Counted from the stretch's first letter, positions 33,294 through 41,878 are shown. The stretch: 64,000 bases of DNA from Sphaerisporangium rubeum (GCF_014207705.1 NZ_JACHIU010000001.1:3092501-3156500); one strand, 5' to 3'. The notes: generated from the letters alone by a model not told the origin. Translations and numbers: made by a program.

Positions 33294-34435
33294 GGGTGCG
33301 GCGTCTCCTCGTTGGCGGGGACCGTGGGGACACCCCACAGAGACGGTTGTCCCTGCGGAGCGGTGGCGTTCACGCTGCTGGAAGTCGAGTCGGGGACGAC
33401 GGGGACCGTGGGGACGGACTCAGGGGATTGCGCGGCGGGAAGCCGGTACCGTCCGCTGACGTCGGCACTGAGCTGGTTGTCGGCGGCCATGCGCTGACAG
33501 GTCTTTTTCACGTTGTCGTAGGCCACTCCGATGGCTTCGGCGATGACCTTCGGTGGACTGCCGGGATGCTGGCGGACGTACCGGAGGATGGCCGCGCGGG
33601 TTGCCGACAGGGTGTGGTCCTCTGGTGGGCCGTCCAGCAGATGCCAGACGCCGGCGTCGGGTTGGAACGCCATGGCGTACTCGGCTTCCTCCACATCGCG
33701 GCCGGTGACGTGCAGGACGCCGTCAGCGCTTCCGCGTGCCCGTTTGAGTACCAGCGTGGCGTCTGCCGCGCCGGCGAGTCCGTTGGTGCCGGACACCTCG
33801 GCGAGGAAGTCGTCCGAGGCCATCTTGCGGACGTGGTGGACGAGGACGACGGCGACGCCGAAGGCGTCGGCCAGGCGTTTGGCTCTGCTCATGGCGGCGT
33901 AGTCGGCGTCGTAGGCCGACAGTCCCGGCGGGGCGATGCCGCGCACCTTGGCGAACACGTCGATGACCACCATGCGGGCACCCACGTTGCGTTCCAGCCA
34001 CCGCGCGATGGCTTCCTCACCACCTTGCGGCAGGGTCGGGCACGTGGTGGCCAAGGTGAGGTCACGCGGTGCCGATGCGCCACCGAGGATTTTTCGCATG
34101 CGGGACTGGAGACGGCGCGGGGTGTCTTCCAGTGCGAGGTAGAGCACCGGCCCGGGTTCCACGGCGATGGCTTCCAGGGCTTTGCCTCCGGCGGCCACGG
34201 CGATGGCGGTACCGAGCGAGAGCCACGACTTGCCGACCTTGGGTGGACCGGCCAGCAGGTTGAGCCCTTCGGCGATGACCCCGGGAACGGCCCACTTGGT
34301 GTCGGGGAAGGTCATGGCCATCAGCTCATCGGCGGTCCACGAGGTGCGGAACGGCACCTCGGCCCCTTCCCGGGGTACCGGGGCGGTGTTGCCTGAGACC
34401 AGCCGCAGATGCGGGGGGCGTTCGTGGTCGTTCAT
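33290..34435 (-). CDS. RepA-like AAA_25/RecA-fold replication ATPase
   Basis: 381 residues from ATG 34435 (overlaps the upstream stop). RecA-like NTPase: Walker A LLAGPPKVGKSW, ARMVVIDVFAKVRG as Walker B, VVLVHHVRK as sensor. C-terminal winged helix ~270-340 (ATRAAILRYVRQHPGSPPKVIAEAIGVAYDNVKKTCQRM). Similar to plasmid RepA/DnaB-type ATPases, which load or act as helicase during autonomous replication of the excised element. It pairs with the primase-polymerase gene just upstream. Confidence 0.85.
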   Translation of the reverse strand: MNDHERPPHLRLVSGNTAPVPREGAEVPFRTSWTADELMAMTFPDTKWAVPGVIAEGLNLLAGPPKVGKSWLSLGTAIAVAAGGKALEAIAVEPGPVLYLALEDTPRRLQSRMRKILGGASAPRDLTLATTCPTLPQGGEEAIARWLERNVGARMVVIDVFAKVRGIAPPGLSAYDADYAAMSRAKRLADAFGVAVVLVHHVRKMASDDFLAEVSGTNGLAGAADATLVLKRARGSADGVLHVTGRDVEEAEYAMAFQPDAGVWHLLDGPPEDHTLSATRAAILRYVRQHPGSPPKVIAEAIGVAYDNVKKTCQRMAADNQLSADVSGRYRLPAAQSPESVPTVPVVPDSTSSSVNATAPQGQPSLWGVPTVPANEETPHP

Positions 34436-35334
34436 GCGGCCACCGTCCGGGGCCGCCTGGCGCCGGCGCGCAGACCGGATGCGATGGTGCGCCGTGCCTC
34501 GCCGGGTCGCTGGCCGACCGTGGCGGCGGCGTCGGCAAGCCACGCGGTGACCTGGTCTTCGTCCAGCGCACCACCGGCCACGAGCTGCCCCAGTGCGACC
34601 GCCGAACGGTACAGCGCGATGTTGTGGCCGTCCGCCGGGGATGCGGTCACCCGCTCCAGTTCTGCGACGACGGCCGCGCGAAGGTAGGAACCGCGCCGGT
34701 CACCGGCCAGCGGCACCGCTACCGGCTTTTGCGGTGGCAGTGGTGCGGGCCGCAGGCGTTCGGCCAGCCACGCGGGCAGCGGTGCCGGTGCGGCGGGGTG
34801 GATCACCTCGTATCGTCCGGCGCCATCGGGCAGGTTGACGAAGCTGCCGGGGCCGACGACGTACCCGCCGTTGCCGCGTGTGTCGATTTTCCAGCCCAGT
34901 CCGTTGCCGTCGTCTCCCTGGGTGTTGCCGAGCGACGGGCCGTCCGGCGCGGCGTAGTACAGATGCACCCCGCCGCGCCGGGTACGGACCTGGAAGGTCT
35001 CGAACGTGGGGAACGGCTGGCCGGCACGCTCGCAGACCACCGCGAGCACATCGGCACCGTCCCCGATCCCGGGCAGGTCCCATTCAGCCGGGGGTGCCTC
35101 GCCGGGCTTGGGTACGTCCAGGTCCACCACGACCAGCCGCGAGGGTCCACACGAGATGCCGACGTTGTAGGGCGTGCGGGTCCACCAGTGGCGGATGCGG
35201 TCGGGGTCGGTGGTGGCCTGCCGGGTCCAGCTTTGGCCTTTGAGCGGCACCTTGTCCCCGGGAGCGAGGGGGAAGACGTGCCAGCCGCGGGCGGCGGCGG
35301 CCAGAGCGTAGCGCAGGATCGGGTTGGTGTTCAT
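34432..35334 (-). CDS. Bifunctional primase-polymerase (Prim-Pol) replication protein
   Basis: 300 residues from ATG 35334. Prim-Pol domain ~10-200: RGWHVFPLAPGDKVPL, a central GISCGPSRLVVVDLDVPK acidic motif (the metal-binding Asp pair), the RTRRGGVHLYYAAP motif and GNGGYVVGPGSFVNLPDG. Initiates DNA synthesis for AICE replication together with the RepA-like ATPase. Overlaps neighbours on both sides by ATGA. Confidence 0.88.
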   Translation of the reverse strand: MNTNPILRYALAAAARGWHVFPLAPGDKVPLKGQSWTRQATTDPDRIRHWWTRTPYNVGISCGPSRLVVVDLDVPKPGEAPPAEWDLPGIGDGADVLAVVCERAGQPFPTFETFQVRTRRGGVHLYYAAPDGPSLGNTQGDDGNGLGWKIDTRGNGGYVVGPGSFVNLPDGAGRYEVIHPAAPAPLPAWLAERLRPAPLPPQKPVAVPLAGDRRGSYLRAAVVAELERVTASPADGHNIALYRSAVALGQLVAGGALDEDQVTAWLADAAATVGQRPGEARRTIASGLRAGARRPRTVAA

Positions 35335-36461
35335 GACGCGATGGCCTCCATCTGGCGGACGCCGGGCAGGTAGTGGCCGGGCAGGAGCGACAGCACGGCG
35401 GTGATGGCCTGTTGCGGGACCACGCCGTTGCCCAGCAGGCGAAGTTGCCCGTTGCGGGGGATGCCGGGGATGCCGGTGACCCATCGGTCGGGCAGGCCCA
35501 TGAGCCATTCGACGAAGTGCGGGCTCAGGCGGTCGCCGGTTCGCCCGGGTTCGGTGGGCCGGGGGGCGGGGCGGCCGAGGATGTGTTCCCAGCGGTGTAT
35601 GGCGGGGCCGTAGGGTCCCCAGTCGGTAGCCGTATGGCCAGTGATGGCAGGGTCAGGTCTCCCGATGAGCCGCGCTGGTTGGGGCCGCCGTTGGTGCCGT
35701 CGGTGGCCTTGGGGGTGGGGAGCAGGGCCACGGCTGTCTCCAGACGGTGTTTGGGGTTGCCCTGGCTGATCTCCCTGCGGGAGGGTCCCTGCATGCTGGC
35801 CAGTGGTGTGGGCATCAGGTGTTCCACCTCGTCGGCCAGCGTCGGTCCATGGCCCCCGGCTCTGCGCTTGTCGGGGTGCTGGGAGCCGCCGTTGACGGCC
35901 AGTTGCGCGGTTGGGGTCTTCAGCAGGGTCGCTGTGCCAGGCGAGGATGAAGACGCGTTCGCGGCGGTGGGGTGCGCCGGCGTCGCTGGCGCGGACAACC
36001 CGCCAGGCCCCCAGGTAGCCGAGCGTGGCCAGTCCCTGAACGACTCGGGCCATAGCGTCCCCGCCGTTCGCAGACAGCAGCCCAGCGACGTTCTCGAACA
36101 CGAGCAGCCGGGGTGGTGGGTCCATTCGGCCAACAGCGGCACAGATGTGGTCGAACAGCCATCGCTCATCGGTGATGCCCTTTCGTCGGCCGGCGGCGCT
36201 GACCGGCTGGCAGGGAAACCCGGCGGTCAGCACATCGGGGGCGGGCACGCCGGCCCAGTCCACAGCGGTCAGATCACCCAGGTTCGGCACCTGGGGAAAT
36301 CGGCGGGCGAGCACCGCGGCGGCGTGCGGGTCGTTGTCGGCCACCCACAGCAGGCGGGTGCCGAGCACGGCGGACACGGCCATGTCCAGCCCTCCGTATC
36401 CGGTGCACATCGAACCGGCAGTCAGCAGGCAAGCCGTGTGGTGGGACGTTGCGGTGGTCAT
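35331..36461 (-). CDS. DNA (cytosine-5) methyltransferase
   Basis: 376 residues. Motif I MCTGYGGLDMAVS (~18-30), motif IV GFPCQPVSAAG with catalytic C84, motif VI FENVAGLL (E123), motif VIII RRERVFILAW; a low-complexity His/Arg/Pro-rich target-recognition region ~180-290; motif X GNGVVPQQA at the end. No cognate endonuclease is adjacent, so it is an orphan, possibly protecting the element from host restriction during transfer or adjusting replication. The WGPYGPAIHRWEHI stretch is typical of phage and AICE enzymes. Confidence 0.9.
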   Translation of the reverse strand: MTTATSHHTACLLTAGSMCTGYGGLDMAVSAVLGTRLLWVADNDPHAAAVLARRFPQVPNLGDLTAVDWAGVPAPDVLTAGFPCQPVSAAGRRKGITDERWLFDHICAAVGRMDPPPRLLVFENVAGLLSANGGDAMARVVQGLATLGYLGAWRVVRASDAGAPHRRERVFILAWHSDPAEDPNRATGRQRRLPAPRQAQSRGPWTDAGRRGGTPDAHTTGQHAGTLPQGDQPGQPQTPSGDSRGPAPHPQGHRRHQRRPQPARLIGRPDPAITGHTATDWGPYGPAIHRWEHILGRPAPRPTEPGRTGDRLSPHFVEWLMGLPDRWVTGIPGIPRNGQLRLLGNGVVPQQAITAVLSLLPGHYLPGVRQMEAIAS

Positions 36462-36467
36462 GGGCGG

Positions 36468-36983
36468 TCAGTCGGTGGCGCTGTCGGCGTGCAGCCACAG
36501 CGTCAGCAGCGCGGCCAGGTGGGTGACGTGCTGGCGTAATTCGGGGTCGCGGGGATAGCGCCGGTGCTGCCTGGCGGTGACGATGTGCCGGGCGATTTCG
36601 CCGAGCGCGGCGGTCGCTTCGGCCAGCCGAGCGCTGTCGAGGCGGTAGGGGGTGGCGGCTTCGTGCCGGGTGGCGCGTAGCCGTTCGATCTCGGTTCGGA
36701 TGTCGTCCACGGCGGCGGCGTGGCGCTGGTCTTCGGCGTGGTCGTGGACGGCGGACACGATGAACTCGGCGACGGCCCGGCAGTCTTCGGCGTCGGCCAC
36801 TTCGATGTACAGGTCCCATTCCTCCTCGCCGGCGGCGATGGCCCATCGGCCGAGCGGGTGACGGTCGGGGTTGCACTCGGCGGGGACAACGCGCCAGGTC
36901 TGGAGGTCGTAAGTGCCGATCTGGTGGCGGGTGGGGATGGTCGGGCGGATGTCGTCGGGGGTGGAGGTGTCCGGGGTGGGCAT
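36468..36983 (-). CDS. Hypothetical AICE protein
   Basis: 171 residues from ATG 36983 with CAGGAGA 9 bases upstream; a longer open frame back to 37331 is rejected. The N-terminal half is mixed alpha/beta with aromatic residues (TYDLQTWRVVPAECNPDRHPLGRWAIAAGEEEWDLYIEVADAEDC); from ~95 it is helical and charged, possibly coiled coil. Not a family I can name. It is part of the minus-strand replication/transfer operon. Confidence 0.7.
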   Translation of the reverse strand: MPTPDTSTPDDIRPTIPTRHQIGTYDLQTWRVVPAECNPDRHPLGRWAIAAGEEEWDLYIEVADAEDCRAVAEFIVSAVHDHAEDQRHAAAVDDIRTEIERLRATRHEAATPYRLDSARLAEATAALGEIARHIVTARQHRRYPRDPELRQHVTHLAALLTLWLHADSATD

Positions 36984-37012
36984 GGTGGTGGTCTCCTGAC
37001 GTGGTGGCGGGG

Positions 37013-37318
37013 TCAGTGGGTGATGTCGCGGTGCAGGCGGCGTGCGTGGTTCCAGGCGCGCCGGCCGATGCGCAGGCGTAGGCCGGTGCCGTCGCAGCGG
37101 CGGCAGTAGCGGGCTTTGCGGCGTAGTCCGCCGGGGCGGGGGCGGATCTTGCCGTCTCCCTCGCAGCGTCGGCAGGGGCCGAACGGGCTCACCGCGCAGC
37201 GCAACAGGTAGCCGGTCAGCCAGAGCCCGGCGGCGAGGGTGAGCCAGCCGAGTACGCCGGCGAGGGAGATGGCGAGGGTCGCGGTTTGGGTGGTTGCGGT
37301 CGCGGCCAGGTGGGTCAT
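37013..37318 (-). CDS. Small membrane protein with DnaJ-type zinc finger
   Basis: 101 residues. One membrane helix (~14-38, ATLAISLAGVLGWLTLAAGLWLTGYLL), then two CRRC-x-G-x-G repeats (CRRCEGDGKI, CRRCDGTGLRL) spaced ~18 residues, which would bind one zinc as in DnaJ. Basic C-terminus. Such short proteins are common beside AICE traB genes; function is unknown. Confidence 0.75.
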   Translation of the reverse strand: MTHLAATATTQTATLAISLAGVLGWLTLAAGLWLTGYLLRCAVSPFGPCRRCEGDGKIRPRPGGLRRKARYCRRCDGTGLRLRIGRRAWNHARRLHRDITH

Positions 37319-37367
37319 GACAAGGCTCCACAGAGGGTTTGGTGGCGTGGTGAGCCGAGCCCGCTAC

Positions 37368-37461
37368 CCGCGACCTGCGGATATCCGGGCTGGTCAGGTG
37401 GGGTTTGTGAGGTCGCGGGGTGGGTCGCGGTGCCGCGACCGGTCGCGGGTGGCGCGCGACC
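37368..37461. promoter_or_regulatory. Candidate clt locus: cluster of GGTCGCGG octamers behind traB
   Basis: GGTCGCGG occurs at 37411-37418, 37423-37430 and 37441-37448, and as its complement at 37368-37375 and 37433-37440, with a one-mismatch copy at 37454-37461. Copies 37423-37440 form the palindrome GGTCGCGG-TG-CCGCGACC. In Streptomyces plasmids TraB recognises repeated 8-bp TRS motifs in a clt locus located just 3' of traB, exactly this position. The identity of the motif is inferred. Confidence 0.6.
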
Positions 37462-37503
37462 CCGGGCGGCGCGGTGTGGGTGGGCCGCCCGGGGGTGCGG
37501 TGG

Positions 37504-39693
37504 CTATCCGGCGGTGGCCTGCCGGCGGGCGATGGCGTCGGTGATAGCGGTTTTCTTGGCGCCCTTGAGGGACTTGCCGTCGCGCTTGATGTCCACGCTC
37601 GGCACTCCGAGTGCGCGCACCTGAGCGGAGATGGCTTCGGGGGTCACCTCGGCGTAGTGCTCGGGGATGCGCTCGGCCAGCCGTGCGGCGGTGAGGGTCC
37701 ACGGCAGGCCGGTCTCTGCGGACTGGAAGACGCTCAGCACGTCGGCCAGAACGTCACGCACCTCGCGGATGGTGGACTGTCCGGCGGCGTGCCCGGACAG
37801 CGTTCCGGCGCGCTGCCGCAGGGCGCGGGCGGCGGTGAGGATCTTCTCGGCGTCTTCGGCGTCGGCCAGGTGGAACCGCACGGTCGGCGTCTCGTCGGAC
37901 GCGCCGCGCAGGATGCCCACGCCCTTGTACCCGGGCAGCAGCGCCGACGAATCGAATCCTTCGGAGTAGGCGCCTGATCCCAGGACCAGGTCAGAGACCT
38001 GCCAGGAACCGGTACGCAGCGCGATGCGGGTCTGGTGGTTGTCGCGGAAGCTGGTGAACGCGGTCGCGGTGTCACCGGTGCCGACTCCGCCGGGTTTCTG
38101 GGTGGCGTCCAGCACGATGACGCCGGCGGCGGGGGCCACCTTGACCAGGTACACCATCAGGGCCGAGATCTCTTTGTTCAGTTCCTTGTCGCCGGTGTCG
38201 AAGTACTCCTGGCACTCGTCGATGACCACAAGCCGCACCGGCATGCGGTACTTGGGGTCACGGGCGATGTCGCGGGTGAGCTTGCCTTCGGGGCAGACCT
38301 CCACCGGCAGTTCGCTCAACCGCTGGTAGCGGTCCTGAACGTCGGCCTTGAGGTCACGCAACGTCTGAACGAAGATCTCCAGTGGGTCACCGTCGCGGGT
38401 CATGGTGAACCCGAACGAGCACGAGTGCGCCACCAGGGCGAACTTTCGCCAGTCGGGTGAGCCCTTGCCGTCGAACACATCCAGCCGCACATACGGGTCC
38501 AGCGCGGCGTACAGGGCCAGCAGGCGGGCGGTGAAGCTCTTGCCCTGCCGGGGTTGCGCGCCGACCAGGATGGACGTCCACAGCATCAGCAGCGCCACCG
38601 CGCGGCCCCGCTCATCGACCCCGAGCGGTGCGGGCTGCCAGATGTCGGTTTCCTTGCACGCCAGCAGCGGGGTACGGCCGGCGGGGATGGCGAGCGGGTC
38701 GGCGTCGGCCACCCACAGCCAGTGACTGCGGTTGCTGGCCGCGTCGCGGGAGATGGTGACCTGTGACAGCGACACGTCCAGCCCGGAGGCGATCTTCTCG
38801 CGGGCCTTGACCGCCTCGCCGAACGTCCGACCGTAGGGAAGGTTGATCAGCACCTTGGACCCGTTGCCGTCGCGGGCCATCTGCGTACCGAACTCGATCT
38901 GCTGGTCAGCACGGTCGGGGTGACCTAAGCCGGCGGCGTAGTACGCGCGCAGCACGATGTCACTGTTCAGCTTGCGGTACCGGCGCTTGACCACCACCGG
39001 CGACACGATCGCGGCACCGGCCGGCCGTCCCTGGTGCGCCAGCAGCGGCACCACCACACCGGCCACCAGCAGCCACCCCCACACCGGCAGCACGGCCACA
39101 CCGACTGACACGGCGGTGATGAGCGCGATGAGCTGACCGATCAGCACGATGCCGTGCCACCGGCGGATGGCCCGTCCCTCACGGCTGAGCTTCAGCCACA
39201 TGGCCGGGTCGTTGTCGGTGGCGGCCTGCTGAAGCAGCGCGTACTGCTCACTGACGGCCCACCAGCGCAACCGGCGACCCATCAGCCGCACCAGCCCGAC
39301 CACCGACCAGGACGCGACCTTGAGCAGGTACCAGGGCGAACGCACCGTGTGGAAGCCCGCCACGTACCCGGCTTCCGCCATCGCGGTGGACAGGGTGTGC
39401 GGCAGGTTGGCGCGACGCAGACCCGCCGGGATGATCGGACGGCGCCGGGTGACGACGGTCGCGCCGGCGTCGGCCAGGTCCACCGCGGGCGGGGTGTCGT
39501 CGGCCGGTGGCTGTTCGTCCAGCACGACTTCATAGGCGGTGTCGCTGGAAGTCGCCTGCTCACCGGTCCCGGGCACGGGCGGGGAGTTGCGGCGGTCGCG
39601 GACGGCGTCCAGCTCCACCACCTTCGCCTGATGGCCGTTGGCCCGGGCGGAGGGGTCGGCGTCGGGGTTGGGGTTGAACGGTTCGTGGGTCAT
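37504..39693 (-). CDS. traB: FtsK/SpoIIIE-like conjugative DNA translocase (TraB)
   Basis: 729 residues from ATG 39693; the upstream extension to 39921 is rejected. Acidic/Pro N-terminus, two membrane helices (~183-220), RecA-like motor with Walker A GAQPRQGKS (378-386) and Walker B RLVVIDECQEYF (~487-498), and a C-terminal winged helix (~655-725) that in this family reads 8-bp TRS motifs. TraB alone moves double-stranded DNA between mycelial cells. A candidate clt locus follows the gene. Coupled to the preceding small ORF by ATGA. Confidence 0.93.
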   Translation of the reverse strand: MTHEPFNPNPDADPSARANGHQAKVVELDAVRDRRNSPPVPGTGEQATSSDTAYEVVLDEQPPADDTPPAVDLADAGATVVTRRRPIIPAGLRRANLPHTLSTAMAEAGYVAGFHTVRSPWYLLKVASWSVVGLVRLMGRRLRWWAVSEQYALLQQAATDNDPAMWLKLSREGRAIRRWHGIVLIGQLIALITAVSVGVAVLPVWGWLLVAGVVVPLLAHQGRPAGAAIVSPVVVKRRYRKLNSDIVLRAYYAAGLGHPDRADQQIEFGTQMARDGNGSKVLINLPYGRTFGEAVKAREKIASGLDVSLSQVTISRDAASNRSHWLWVADADPLAIPAGRTPLLACKETDIWQPAPLGVDERGRAVALLMLWTSILVGAQPRQGKSFTARLLALYAALDPYVRLDVFDGKGSPDWRKFALVAHSCSFGFTMTRDGDPLEIFVQTLRDLKADVQDRYQRLSELPVEVCPEGKLTRDIARDPKYRMPVRLVVIDECQEYFDTGDKELNKEISALMVYLVKVAPAAGVIVLDATQKPGGVGTGDTATAFTSFRDNHQTRIALRTGSWQVSDLVLGSGAYSEGFDSSALLPGYKGVGILRGASDETPTVRFHLADAEDAEKILTAARALRQRAGTLSGHAAGQSTIREVRDVLADVLSVFQSAETGLPWTLTAARLAERIPEHYAEVTPEAISAQVRALGVPSVDIKRDGKSLKGAKKTAITDAIARRQATAG

Positions 39694-39833
39694 GATGTGG
39701 GCACCTCGTGTCTCTTGCAGTGGGCGGGGTGGCAGGGCGTGGCCTGGTCTTGGCGGATTGGGGCCGCGCCCTGCGTGTTGAGCCGAAGTGATACGGGACC
39801 GGTGGGGAAACCGGCCGTGACGCGGTGGGGCAT
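39690..39833 (-). CDS. Small coupled ORF (47 aa) before traB
   Basis: Starts at the ATG that overlaps the stop of the 57-aa gene (TGATG), with AAGGTG 7 bases upstream, and ends in the ATGA shared with traB. The product is hydrophilic with two Cys near the C-terminus (CHPAHCKRHE), a possible zinc site. No relative known to me. Supported mainly by coupling at both ends, in an operon where almost every junction is coupled. Confidence 0.45.
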   Translation of the reverse strand: MPHRVTAGFPTGPVSLRLNTQGAAPIRQDQATPCHPAHCKRHEVPTS

Positions 39834-40006
39834 CAGAACACCTTGTGGTCGGATTCGGCCTGGTGGCCGCAGCAGTGCCGGCGGTGCGCCGACATGCGCC
39901 AGTGGATTTCCGCGCGGACACGCCGGGCGGTGACCACCATGCGCAGGAACGTGAACACCGGGATGGCCAGGCAGATCAAGCTGAGGATGAGTGCGATGGT
40001 GAACAT
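39833..40006 (-). CDS. Small single-helix membrane protein (57 aa)
   Basis: ATG 40006 with GAGGAA 7 bases upstream. N-terminal membrane helix FTIALILSLICLAIPVFTFLRMV, then a basic His/Cys-rich tail (RAEIHWRMSAHRRHCCGH). It lies 18 bp after the Spd-like gene. Small membrane proteins here are typical Spd/spread functions in actinomycete elements; the exact role is unknown. Confidence 0.7.
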   Translation of the reverse strand: MFTIALILSLICLAIPVFTFLRMVVTARRVRAEIHWRMSAHRRHCCGHQAESDHKVF

Positions 40007-40024
40007 GGCGGGTTCCTCGGGGGT

Positions 40025-40996
40025 CTAGGCGGGGTCGGTGGACAGGGAGTCACGGACGGCGCGGGCGGTGTCCATGCCGCATCGCAGAGCACGGCGGATC
40101 TTGTCCGCGCCGGGGTCGGCAGGCAGTTCCCCGGCGGCGATGAGCCGCCGCGCACGCGCCGTCAAGTCGGTGAGATCGGGGCCGTCCCCGCGCGGCCTGG
40201 GGTGCTGGGTGGGGACGTTCGCCCTGTACGACGGCCCGGTAAGGGGGGTACCGGCGGTGCCGTGATCCAGGCGAGTGAAGGCAGCGAGGATGATCGGGAG
40301 CGCGGTCACGACGGCGACCGCCACCACCGGCCCCAGCAGATGCAGCACCAGACGAGAGACACTGAACGACTCGGCGACACCGGGCAGGTACGGCCAGGCG
40401 TTCATGCCGAGCGTCAGCCCCAGGAACAACCACTCGATGCGCACCAGCGTCCGATCGGTCAGCGCAGCGCCACGCGACCCCAGGTAGGCGCGGGCACCGA
40501 CCACGACCAGCAGCGCCATGGACATGAACGGCTCAACCAGCCAGGCGAACAGCCACGCCGGCGAACCTGGCTCGGCACCATCGGCGGCGAACCGCTGCAC
40601 ACCGGCGGTGGACCACGCCAACGCCAGCGTCAGCGACACCATGGCGCACGTCACCAGCACGCGCCGCATACGAGCGGCCTGCCAGGCACGCATCGCCGGG
40701 TCCTGCCCCAGCACATGCAACCGCGCAGCCTCCTGAGCGGCCTTGCGACGCCGGCGAACCCGCTTGGTGTCCACCAGCAGCGGCGCGTCATCGCCCTGAA
40801 GATCGGCCAGCAGATGCGCCTCAGCCACCTCGGCACGCAACCGCCGAACCCGGCGCGTCGCACCATCATCCGCCGCGGCGGACGACGTGGCCGGCGTGGC
40901 CGACGGCGCGACGTCGGCGAGATGCCGCTCCAGCGCAGCCAACCCCTGCGAGATGTCTTCAGGCGTCGGCTCAGGCGTGGGACTGGTGACGCTCAT
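40025..40996 (-). CDS. Spd-like integral membrane protein
   Basis: 323 residues. Basic, helical N-terminus (~40-110, RRVRRLRAEVAEAHLLADLQ), then four hydrophobic helices between ~112 and ~245 (VLVTCAMVSLTLALAWSTAG, WLFAWLVEPFMSMALLVVVG, IEWLFLGLTLGMNAW, LLGPVVAVAVVTALPIILAAF), and a cytoplasmic C-terminus. Spd proteins assist TraB in spreading the element through septal cross-walls. Assigned by topology and position, not by motif. Confidence 0.75.
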   Translation of the reverse strand: MSVTSPTPEPTPEDISQGLAALERHLADVAPSATPATSSAAADDGATRRVRRLRAEVAEAHLLADLQGDDAPLLVDTKRVRRRRKAAQEAARLHVLGQDPAMRAWQAARMRRVLVTCAMVSLTLALAWSTAGVQRFAADGAEPGSPAWLFAWLVEPFMSMALLVVVGARAYLGSRGAALTDRTLVRIEWLFLGLTLGMNAWPYLPGVAESFSVSRLVLHLLGPVVAVAVVTALPIILAAFTRLDHGTAGTPLTGPSYRANVPTQHPRPRGDGPDLTDLTARARRLIAAGELPADPGADKIRRALRCGMDTARAVRDSLSTDPA

Positions 40997-41394
40997 GCGG
41001 CTACCTCCGTCCCAACCTGCTCAGGACCCAACGCACAGTCCAGGCACATGCCGTAGCGGCGCGGGATGACGTAACCGGCGTCGGTGCCACACTCGGTGCA
41101 CCGGCGGCGCGCGGCGTTGGCCTTGCCCAGCGCTTCGAGCTGAGCGGGGGACGCGGTGCGCTTGGGCAACGCGAAACGCACGTCGTACAGGTAGGCGGCG
41201 CGAACACCGGGGGCACCGTGACGGCGCGACCGCCAAAGAATCTGCGCCTGAACACCCTGACCACCGGGACGAAGCCCCCGCGCGGTGAGCTGCCGCAGAG
41301 TGAGCAGATGCGCCGGCGCCATCTGCCAGGGATAGGTGGGAAGCCCGTACTTCTCACCGGCGGGGTCCCAGAAACGGGCACGGATACGGCTCAT
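40993..41394 (-). CDS. RRQRL-motif zinc-binding protein
   Basis: 133 residues from ATG 41394, fixed by the TGATG overlap with the upstream zinc-ribbon gene. GLPTYPWQMAPAHLLTLRQLTARGLRPGGQGVQAQILWRSRR is the conserved part of these AICE proteins (MTARGLRPGGQ region). Cysteines CTECG and CLDC near the C-terminus (~105-125) form the zinc site. Function in transfer is unknown. The stop overlaps the Spd-like start. Confidence 0.8.
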   Translation of the reverse strand: MSRIRARFWDPAGEKYGLPTYPWQMAPAHLLTLRQLTARGLRPGGQGVQAQILWRSRRHGAPGVRAAYLYDVRFALPKRTASPAQLEALGKANAARRRCTECGTDAGYVIPRRYGMCLDCALGPEQVGTEVAA

Positions 41395-41570
41395 CAGCGC
41401 ACCGACCCTCTCCGGAAACGGACACGGCACGAACGGCACCGGGCACGACAGGTAGCGCCATGGACGGGGCAGAGCTGGACGTGACGGCCGGCGGAACTAC
41501 CGCAGCGAGCGCACCCAACGAAACTCGTGGACCGCTGACCGCAGTCAGGACAGCGGAAACGACGACGCAT
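41394..41570 (-). CDS. Small Cys-rich zinc-ribbon protein (58 aa)
   Basis: Its ATG overlaps the WhiB-like stop (TGATG) and its TGA overlaps the next ATG (TGATG). The product begins MRRRFRCPDCGQRS and has CPDC, CARC, a C-x2-H pair and CRARCRSC, enough ligands for two zinc ions, in a strongly basic background (RVRFRRGSVR end). Nucleic-acid binding is plausible but unproven. It is easily missed because of its length. Confidence 0.7.
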   Translation of the reverse strand: MRRRFRCPDCGQRSTSFVGCARCGSSAGRHVQLCPVHGATCRARCRSCRVRFRRGSVR

Positions 41571-41878
41571 CACGCCACCCCCGCCAACAGGTCGAACTCG
41601 CGAAGCTCATCGGCCGTAAGACCAGCCCAGACACCCTCATCGGGACCGAAACTCCGCGCGTAGTCCAGACACAGCGCCAGAGCCGGACAGGCACGGCAGA
41701 TCCTCTTGGCCGACACTTCCCGCGCCTGCCGCATCGCATCGGGCTCATCGTCGGCGTCCGGACCGGTGAAGGTTCGCGCGTCGGCCAGGTCACAGGCAGG
41801 TCCGGCGGCGAGTAAGGCGGCCAGCAGCGCCACCGATCTCTTTCCGCCGAACAGGACGTTCGGGGACCCGTAGGTCAT
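41570..41878 (-). CDS. WhiB-like (Wbl) iron-sulfur transcription factor
   Basis: 102 residues. Four Fe-S cysteines in the Wbl arrangement: C29, then C61-x2-C64-x5-C70 (CRACPALALC), followed by the GVWAG turn (82-86). The C-terminus after GVWAG is short and not strongly basic. First gene of the long minus-strand transfer operon and divergent from the GntR gene, so it may co-regulate element functions in response to redox state or nitric oxide. Confidence 0.88.
   Translation of the reverse strand: MTYGSPNVLFGGKRSVALLAALLAAGPACDLADARTFTGPDADDEPDAMRQAREVSAKRICRACPALALCLDYARSFGPDEGVWAGLTADELREFDLLAGVA

Noticed and set aside
37504-39921. Longer TraB start at 39921
   Set aside because: The extra 76 residues are low-complexity and overlap two coupled small ORFs; ATG 39693 has GAGGTG upstream.
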